The position numbers were made by a program, and so were the translations under genes. Below are positions 30,601 to 42,600 of a stretch of 64,000 bases of DNA, piece after piece; the first letter of the stretch is position 1, and each line of letters starts with the position of its first letter. The notes under the pieces were generated by a model, which did no database searches, was not told the origin of the DNA, and saw nothing but the letters and a program-made list of their open reading frames with translations. Source of the DNA: Sipunculus nudus (taxonomy: Eukaryota > Annelida > Sipuncula > Golfingiida > Sipunculidae); contig CM049316.1 in NCBI GenBank assembly GCA_026874595.1, positions 7,270,339 through 7,334,338 on the forward strand, written 5' to 3'.

Positions 30601-33600
30601 TCTACCCTGATGACCACCCGAGTAACATGACCACTCTACCCTGATGACCACCCGAGTAACATGACCACTCTACCCTGATGACCACCCGAGTAACATGACC
30701 ACTCTACCCTGATGACCACCCGAGTAACATGACCACTCTACCCTGATGACCACCCGAGTAACATGACCACTCTACCCTGATGACCACCCGAGTAACATGA
30801 CCACTCTACCCTGATGACCACCCGAGTAACATGACCACTCTACCCTGATGACCACCCGAGTAACATGACCACTCTACCCTGATGACCACCCGAGTAACAT
30901 GACCACTCTACCCTGATGACCACCCGAGTAACATGACCACTCTACCCTGATGACCACCCGAGTAACATGACCACTCTACCCTGATGACCACCCGAGTAAC
31001 ATGACCACTCTACCTTGATGACCACCCGAGTAACATGACCACTCTACCCTGATGACCACCCGAGTAACATGACCACTCTACCCTGATGACCACCCGAGTA
31101 ACATGACCACTCTACCCTGATGACCACCTGAGTAACATGACCACTCTACCCTGATGACCACCCGAGTAACATGACCACTCTACCCTGATGACCACCCGAG
31201 TAACATGACCACTCTACCCTGATGACCACCCGAGTAACATGACCACTCTACCCTGATGACCACCCGAGTAACATGACCACTCTACCCTGATGACCACCTG
31301 AGTAACATGACCACCCCACCCTGATGACCACCCCAGTAACATGACCACCCCACCCTGATGACCACCCCAGTAACATGACCACTCTACCCTGATGACCACC
31401 CCAGTAACATGACCACTCTACCCTGATGACCACCCCAGTAACATGACCACTCTACCCTGATGACCACCCGAGTAACATGACCACCCAACCCTGATGACCA
31501 CCCGAGTAACATGACCACTCTACCCTGATGACCACCCCAGTAACATGACCACCCCACCCTGATGACCACCCCAGTAACATGACCACTCTACCCTGATGAC
31601 CACCCGAGTAACATGACCACTCTACCCTGATGACCACCCGAGTAACATGACCACTCTACCCTGATGACCACCCGAGTAACATGACCACTCTACCCTGATG
31701 ACCACCTGAGTAACATGACCACCCCACCCTGATGACCACCCCAGTAACATGACCACTCTACCCTGATGACCACCCGAGTAACATGACCACCCCACCCTGA
31801 TGACCACCCGAGTAACATGACCACTCTACCCTGATGACCACCCGAGTAACATGACCACTCTACCCTGATGACCACCCGAGTAACATGACCACCCAACCCT
31901 GATGACCACCCGAGTAACATGACCACTCTACCCTGATGACCACCCCAGTAACATGACCACCCCACCCTGATGACCACCCCAGTAACATGACCACCCCACC
32001 CTGATGACCACCTGAGTAACATGACCACCCCACCCTGATGACCACCCCAGTAACATGACCACTCTACCCTGATGACCACCCGAGTAACATGACCACTCTA
32101 CCCTGATGACCACCCGAGTAACATGACCACTCTACCCTGATGACCACCCCAGTAACATGACCACTCTACCCTGATGACCACCTGAGTAACATGACCACTC
32201 TACCCTGATGACCACCTGAGTAACATGACCACTCTACCCTGATGACCACCCGAGTAACATGACCACTCTACCCTGATGACCACCCGAGTAACATGACCAC
32301 TCTACCCTGATGACCACCCCAGTAACATGACCACTCTACCCTGATGACCACCCGAGTAACATGACCACCCTACCCTGATGACCACCCGAGTAACATGACC
32401 ACTCTACCCTGATGACCACCCCAGTAACATGACCACTCTACCCTGATGACCACCCGAGTAACATGACCACTCTACCCTGATGACCACCCCAGTAACATGA
32501 CCACTCTACCCTGATGACCACCCCAGTAACATGACCACTCTACCCTGATGACCACCTGAGTAACATGACCACCCCACCCTGATGACCACCCGAGTAACAT
32601 GACCACTCTACCCTGATGACCACCCGAGTAACATGACCACTCTACCCTGATGACCACCCGAGTAACATGACCACTCTACCCTGATGACCACCCGAGTAAC
32701 ATGACCACCCCACCCTGATGACCACCCGAGTAACATGACCACTCTACCCTGATGACCACCCGAGTAACATGACCACTCTACCCTGATGACCACCCGAGTA
32801 ACATGACCACTCTACCCTGATGACCACCCCGAGTAACATGACCACTCTACCCTGATGACCACCCCAGTAACATGACCACTCTACCCTGATGACCACCCGA
32901 GTAACATGACCACTCTACCCTGATGACCACCCGAGTAACATGACCACCCCACCCTGATGACCACCCGAGTAACATGACCACCCCACCCTGATGACCACCC
33001 GAGTAACATGACCACTCTACCCTGATGACCACCCGAGTAACATGACCACTCTACCCTGATGACCACCCCAGTAACATGACCACTCTACCCTGATGACCAC
33101 CCCAGTAACATGACCACTCTACCCTGATGACCACCCGAGTAACATGACCACTCTACCCTGATGACCACCCGAGTAACATGACCACTCTACCCTGATGACC
33201 ACCCGAGTAACATGACCACCCCACCCTGATGACCACCCGAGTAACATGACCACCCCACCCTGATGACCACCCGAGTAACATGACCACCCCACCCTGATGA
33301 CCACCCGAGTAACATGACCACTCTACCCTGATGACCACCCGAGTAACATGACCACCCCACCCTGATGACCACCCGAGTAACATGACCACTCTACCCTGAT
33401 GACCACCCGAGTAACATGACCACTCTACCCTGATGACCACCCCAGTAACATGACCACTCTACCCTGATGACCACCCGAGTAACATGACCACTCTACCCTG
33501 ATGACCACCCGAGTAACATGACCACTCTACCCTGATGACCACCCGAGTAACATGTCCACTCTACCCTGATGACCACCTGAGTAACATGACCACCCCACCC

Positions 33601-36600
33601 TGATGACCACCTGAGTAACATGACCACTCTACCCTGATGACCACCCCAGTAACATGACCACTCTACCCTGATGACCACCCGAGTAACATGACCACTCTAC
33701 CCTGATGACCACCCGAGTAACATGACCACTCTACCCTGATGACCACCCGAGTAACATGACCACTCTACCCTGATGACCACCCGAGTAACATGACCACTCT
33801 ACCCTGATGACCACCCGAGTAACATGACCACTCTACCCTGATGACCACCCGAGTAACATGACCACTCTACCCTGATGACCACCCCAGTAACATGACCACT
33901 CTACCCTGATGACCACCCGAGTAACATGACCACTCTACCTTGATGACCACCCGAGTAACATGACCACTCTACCCTGATGACCACCCGAGTAACATGACCA
34001 CTCTACCCTGATGACCACCCGAGTAACATGACCACTCTACCCTGATGACCACCTGAGTAACATGACCACCCCACCCTGATGACAACCTGAGTAACATGAC
34101 CACTCTACCCTGATGACCACCTGAGTAACATGACCACTCTACCCTGATGACCACCCGAGTAACATGACCACTCTACCCTGATGACCACCCGAGTAACATG
34201 ACCACTCTACCCTGATGACCACCCGAGTAACATGACCACTCTACCCTGATGACCACCCGAGTAACATGACCACTCTACCTTGATGACCACCCGAGTAACA
34301 TGACCACTCTACCCTGATGACCACCCCAGTAACATGACCACTCTACCCTGATGACCACCCGAGTAACATGACCACTCTACCCTGATGACCACCCGAGTAA
34401 CATGACCACTCTACCCTGATGACCACCTGAGTAACATGACCACTCTACCCTGATGACCACCCCAGTAACATGACCACTCTACCCTGATGACCACCCGAGT
34501 AACATGACCACTCTACCCTGATGACCACCCGAGTAACATGACCACTCTACCCTGATGACCACCCGAGTAACATGACCACTCTACCCTGATGACCACCCGA
34601 GTAACATGACCACTCTACCCTGATGACCACCCGAGTAACATGACCACTCTACCCTGATGACCACCCGAGTAACATGACCACTCTACCCTGATGACCACCC
34701 GAGTAACATGACCACTCTACCCTGATGACCACCCGAGTAACATGACCACTCTATCCTGATGACCACCCGAGTAACATGACCACTCTACCCTGATGACCAC
34801 CCGAGTAACATGACCACTCTACCCTGATGACCACCCGAGTAACATGACCACTCTACCCTGATGACCACCCGAGTAACATGACCACTCTACCCTGATGACC
34901 ACCCGAGTAACATGACCACTCTACCCTGATGACCACCCGAGTAACATGACCACTCTACCCTGATGACCACCCGAGTAACATGACCACTCTACCCTGATGA
35001 CCACCCGAGTAACATGACCACTCTACCCTGATGACCACCCGAGTAACATGACCACTCTACCCTGATGACCACCCGAGTAACATGACCACTCTACCTTGAT
35101 GACCACCCGAGTAACATGACCACTCTACCCTGATGACCACCCGAGTAACATGACCACTCTACCCTGATGACCACCCGAGTAACATGACCACTCTACCCTG
35201 ATGACCACCCGAGTAACATGACCACTCTACCCTGATGACCACCCGAGTAACATGACCACTCTACCCTGATGACCACCCGAGTAACATGACCACTCTACCC
35301 TGATGACCACCCGAGTAACATGACCACTCTACCCTGATGACCACCCGAGTAACATGACCACTCTACCCTGATGACCACCCGAGTAACATGACCACCCCAC
35401 CCTGATGACCACCCAAGTAACATGACCACCCCACCCTGATGACCACCCCAGTAACATGACCACCCTACCCTGATGACCACCCGAGTAACATGACCACACT
35501 ACCCTGATGACCACCCGAGTAACATGACCACTCTACCCTGATGACCACCCGAGTAACATGACCACCCAACCCTGATGACCACCCGAGTAACATGACCACT
35601 CTACCCTGATGACCACCCCAGTAACATGACCACTCTACCCTGATGACCACCCCAGTAACATGACCACTCTACCCTGATGACCACCCCAGTAACATGACCA
35701 CTCTACCCTGATGACCACCCGAGTAACATGACCACTCTACCCTGATGACCACCCGAGTAACATGACCACTCTACCCTGATGACCACCTGAGTAACATGAC
35801 CACCCCACCCTGATGACCACCCCAGTAACATGACCACCTCACCCTGATGACCACCCCAGTAACATGACCACCTCACCCTGATGACCACCCCAGTAACATG
35901 ACCACTCTACCCTGATGACCACCCGAGTAACATGACCACTCTACCCTGATGACCACCCGAGTAACATGACCACCCAACCCTGATGACCACCCGAGTAACA
36001 TGACCACTCTACCCTGATGACCACCCGAGTAACATGACCACCCCACCCTGATGACCACCCCAGTAACATGACCACCCCACCCTGATGACCACCTGAGTAA
36101 CATGACCACCCCACCCTGATGACCACCCCAGTAACATGACCACTCTACCCTGATGACCACCCGAGTAACATGACCACTCTACCCTGATGACCACCCGAGT
36201 AACATGACCACTCTACCCTGATGACCACCCCAGTACAATGACCACTCTACCCTGATGACCACCTGAGTAACATGACCACTCTACCCTGATGACCACCTGA
36301 GTAACATGACCACTCTACCCTGATGACCACCCGAGTAACATGACCACTCTACCCTGATGACCACCCGAGTAACATGACCACTCTACCCTGATGACCACCC
36401 CAGTAACATGACCACTCTACCCTGATGACCACCCGAGTAACATGACCACCCTACCCTGATGACCACCCGAGTAACATGACCACTCTACCCTGATGACCAC
36501 CCCAGTAACATGACCACTCTACCCTGATGACCACCCCAGTAACATGACCACTCTACCCTGATGACCACCCCAGTAACATGACCACTCTACCCTGATGACC

Positions 36601-39600
36601 ACCCCAGTAACATGACCACTCTACCCTGATGACCACCCGAGTAACATGACCACCCCACCCTGATGACCACCCGAGTAACATGACCACTCTACCCTGATGA
36701 CCACCCGAGTAACATGACCACTCTACCCTGATGACCACCCGAGTAACATGACCACTCTACCCTGATGACCACCCGAGTAACATGACCACCGCACCCTGAT
36801 GACCACCCGAGTAACATGACCACTCTACCCTGATGACCACCCGAGTAACATGACCACTCTACCCTGATGACCACCCGAGTAACATGACCACTCTACCCTG
36901 ATGACCACCCCGAGTAACATGACCACTCTACCCTGATGACCACCCCAGTAACATGACCACTCTACCCTGATGACCACCCGAGTAACATGACCACTCTACC
37001 CTGATGACCACCCCAGTAACATGACCACTCTACCCTGATGACCACCCGAGTAACATGACCACTCTACCCTGATGACCACCCGAGTAACATGACCACTCTA
37101 CCCTGATGACCACCCCAGTAACATGACCACTCTACCCTGATGACCACCCCATTAACATAACCACTCTACCCTGATGACCACCCCAGTAACATGACCACTC
37201 TACCCTGATGACCACCCCAGTAACATGACCACTCTACCCTGATGACCACCCCAGTAACATGACCACTCTACCCTGATGACCACCCCAGTAACATGACCAC
37301 TCTACCCTGATGACCACCTGAGTAACATGACCACTCTACCCTGATGACCACCTGAGTAACATGACCACTCTACCCTGATGACCACCCGAGTAACATGACC
37401 ACCCCACCCTGATGACCACCCGAGTAACATGACCACCCCACCCTGATGACCACCCGAGTAACATGACCACTCTACCCTGATGACCACCCGAGTAACATGA
37501 CCACTCTACCCTGATGACCACCCGAGTAACATGACCACTCTACCCTGATGACCACCCGAGTAACATGACCACCCCACCCTGATGACCACCCGAGTAACAT
37601 GACCACCCCACCCTGATGACCACCCGAGTAACATGACCACTCTACCCTGATGACCAGCCGAGTAACATGACCACTCTACCCTGATGACCACCCCAGTAAC
37701 ATGACCACTCTACCCTGATGACCACCCCAGTAACATGACCACTCTACCCTGATGACCACCCCAGTAACATGACCACTCTACCCTGATGACCACCCGAGTA
37801 ACATGACCACTCAACCCTGATGACCACCCGAGTAACATGACCACCCCACCCTGATGACCACCCGAGTAACATGACCACCCCACCCTGATGACCACCCGAG
37901 TAACATGACCACCCCACCCTGATGACCACCCGAGTAACATGACCACTCTACCCTGATGACCACCCGAGTAACATGACCACTCTACCTTGATGACCACCCG
38001 AGTAACATGACCACTCTACCCTGATGACCACCCGAGTAACATGACCACTCTACCCTGATGACCACCCGAGTAACATGACCACTCTACCCTGATGACCACC
38101 CGAGTAACATGACCACTCTACCCTGATGACCACCCGAGTAACATGACCACTCTACCCTGATGACCACCCGAGTAACATGACCACTCTACCCTGATGACCA
38201 CCCGAGTAACATGACCACTCTACCCTGATGACCACCCGAGTAACATGACCACTCTACCCTGATGACCACCCGAGTAACATGACCACTCTACCCTGATGAC
38301 CACCCGAGTAACATGACCACTCTACCCTGATGACCACCCGAGTAACATGACCACTCTACCCTGATGACCACCCGAGTAACATGACCACTCTACCCTGATG
38401 ACCACCCGAGTAACATGACCACTCTACCCTGATGACCACCCGAGTAACATGACCACTCTACCTTGATGACCACCCGAGTAACATGACCACTCTACCCTGA
38501 TGACCACCCGAGTAACATGACCACTCTACCCTGATGACCACCCGAGTAACATGACCACTCTACCCTGATGACCACCTGAGTAACATGACCACTCTACCCT
38601 GATGACCACCCGAGTAACATGACCACTCTACCCTGATGACCACCCGAGTAACATGACCACTCTACCCTGATGACCACCCGAGTAACATGACCACTCTACC
38701 CTGATGACCACCCGAGTAACATGACCACTCTACCCTGATGACCACCTGAGTAACATGACCACCCCACCCTGATGACCACCCCAGTAACATGACCACCCCA
38801 CCCTGATGACCACCCCAGTAACATGACCACTCTACCCTGATGACCACCCCAGTAACATGACCACTCTACCCTGATGACCACCCCAGTAACATGACCACTC
38901 TACCCTGATGACCACCCGAGTAACATGACCACCCAACCCTGATGACCACCCGAGTAACATGACCACTCTACCCTGATGACCACCCCAGTAACATGACCAC
39001 CCCACCCTGATGACCACCCCAGTAACATGACCACTCTACCCTGATGACCACCCGAGTAACATGACCACTCTACCCTGATGACCACCCGAGTAACATGACC
39101 ACTCTACCCTGATGACCACCCGAGTAACATGACCACTCTACCCTGATGACCACCTGAGTAACATGACCACCCCACCCTGATGACCACCCCAGTAACATGA
39201 CCACTCTACCCTGATGACCACCCGAGTAACATGACCACCCCACCCTGATGACCACCCGAGTAACATGACCACTCTACCCTGATGACCACCCGAGTAACAT
39301 GACCACTCTACCCTGATGACCACCCGAGTAACATGACCACCCAACCCTGATGACCACCCGAGTAACATGACCACTCTACCCTGATGACCACCCCAGTAAC
39401 ATGACCACCCCACCCTGATGACCATCCCAGTAACATGACCACCCCACCCTGATGACCACCTGAGTAACATGACCACCCCACCCTGATGACCACCCCAGTA
39501 ACATGACCACTCTACCCTGATGACCACCCGAGTAACATGACCACTCTACCCTGATGACCACCCGAGTAACATGACCACTCTACCCTGATGACCACCCCAG

Positions 39601-42600
39601 TAACATGACCACTCTACCCTGATGACCACCCGAGTAACATGACCACTCTACCCTGATGACCACCCCAGTAACATGACCACTCTACCCTGATGACCACCCC
39701 AGTAACATGACCACTCTACCCTGATGACCACCTGAGTAACATGACCACCCCACCCTGATGACCACCCGAGTAACATGACCACTCTACCCTGATGACCACC
39801 CGAGTAACATGACCACTCTACCCTGATGACCACCCGAGTAACATGACCACTCTACCCTGATGACCACCCGAGTAACATGACCACCCCACCCTGATGACCA
39901 CCCGAGTAACATGACCACTCTACCCTGATGACCACCCGAGTAACATGACCACTCTACCCTGATGACCACCCGAGTAACATGACCACTCTACCCTGATGAC
40001 CACCCCGAGTAACATGACCACTCTACCCTGATGACCACCCCAGTAACATGACCACTCTACCCTGATGACCACCCGAGTAACATGACCACTCTACCCTGAT
40101 GACCACCCGAGTAACATGACCACCCCACCCTGATGACCACCCGAGTAACATGACCACCCCACCCTGATGACCACCCGAGTAACATGACCACTCTACCCTG
40201 ATGACCACCCGAGTAACATGACCACTCTACCCTGATGACCACCCCAGTAACATGACCACTCTACCCTGATGACCACCCCAGTAACATGACCACTCTACCC
40301 TGATGACCACCCGAGTAACATGACCACTCTACCCTGATGACCACCCGAGTAACATGACCACTCTACCCTGATGACCACCCGAGTAACATGACCACCCCAC
40401 CCTGATGACCACCCGAGTAACATGACCACCCCACCCTGATGACCACCCGAGTAACATGACCACCCCACCCTGATGACCACCCGAGTAACATGACCACTCT
40501 ACCCTGATGACCACCCGAGTAACATGACCACCCCACCCTGATGACCACCCGAGTAACATGACCACTCTACCCTGATGACCACCCGAGTAACATGACCACC
40601 CCACCCTGATGACCACCCGAGTAACATGACCACTCTACCCTGATGACCACCCGAGTAACATGACCACTCTACCCTGATGACCACCCGAGTAACATGACCA
40701 CTCTACCCTGATGACCACCCGAATAACATGACCACTCTACCCTGATGACCACCCCAGTAACATGACCACTCTACCCTGATGACCACCCGAATAACATGAC
40801 CACTCTACCCTGATGACCACCCCAGTAACATGACCACTCTACCCTGATGACCACCCGAGTAACATGACCACTCTACCCTGATGACCACCCGAGTAACATG
40901 ACCACTCTACCCTGATGACCACCCGAGTAACATGACCACTCTACCCTGATGACCACCCCAGTAACATGACCACTCTACCCTGATGACCACCCCAGTAACA
41001 TGACCACTCTACCCTGATGACCACCCGAATAACATGACCACTCTACCCTGATGACCACCCCAGTAACATGACCACTCTACCCTGATGACCACCCGAGTAA
41101 CATGACCACTCTACCCTGATGACCACCCGAGTAACATGACCACTCTACCCTGATGACCACCCGAGTAACATGACCACTCTACCCTGATGACCACCCCAGT
41201 AACATGACCACTCTACCCTGATGACCACCCCAGTAACATGACCACTCTACCCTGATGACCACCCCAGTAACATGACCACTCTACCCTGATGACCACCCCA
41301 GTAACATGACCACTCTACCCTGATGACCACCCCAGTAACATGACTACCCAACCCTGATGACCACCCCAGTAACATGACCACTCTACCCTGATGACCACCC
41401 GAGTAACATGACCACTCTACCCTGATGACCACCCCAGTAACATGACCACTCTACCCTGATGACCACCCCAGTAACATGACCACTCTACCCTGATGACCAC
41501 CCGAGTAACATGACCACTCTACCCTGATGACCACCCGAGTAACATGACCACTCTACCCTGATGACCACCCGAGTAACATGACCACCCCACCCTGATGACC
41601 ACCCGAGTAACATGACCACCCCACCCTGATGACCACCCGAGTAACATGACCACCCCACCCTGATGACCACCCGAGTAACATGACCACTCTACCCTGATGA
41701 CCACCCGAGTAACATGACCACCCCACCCTGATGACCACCCGAGTAACATGACCACTCTACCCTGATGACCACCCGAGTAACATGACCACCCCACCCTGAT
41801 GACCACCCGAGTAACATGACCACTCTACCCTGATGACCACCCGAGTAACATGACCACTCTACCCTGATGACCACCCGAGTAACATGACCACTCTACCCTG
41901 ATGACCACCCGAATAACATGACCACTCTACCCTGATGACCACCCCAGTAACATGACCACTCTACCCTGATGACCACCCGAATAACATGACCACTCTACCC
42001 TGATGACCACCCCAGTAACATGACCACTCTACCCTGATGACCACCCGAGTAACATGACCACTCTACCCTGATGACCACCCGAGTAACATGACCACTCTAC
42101 CCTGATGACCACCCGAGTAACATGACCACTCTACCCTGATGACCACCCCAGTAACATGACCACTCTACCCTGATGACCACCCCAGTAACATGACCACTCT
42201 ACCCTGATGACCACCCGAATAACATGACCACTCTACCCTGATGACCACCCCAGTAACATGACCACTCTACCCTGATGACCACCCGAGTAACATGACCACT
42301 CTACCCTGATGACCACCCGAGTAACATGACCACTCTACCCTGATGACCACCCGAGTAACATGACCACTCTACCCTGATGACCACCCCAGTAACATGACCA
42401 CTCTACCCTGATGACCACCCCAGTAACATGACCACTCTACCCTGATGACCACCCCAGTAACATGACCACTCTACCCTGATGACCACCCCAGTAACATGAC
42501 CACTCTACCCTGATGACCACCCCAGTAACATGACTACCCAACCCTGATGACCACCCCAGTAACATGACCACTCTACCCTGATGACCACCCCAGTAACATG

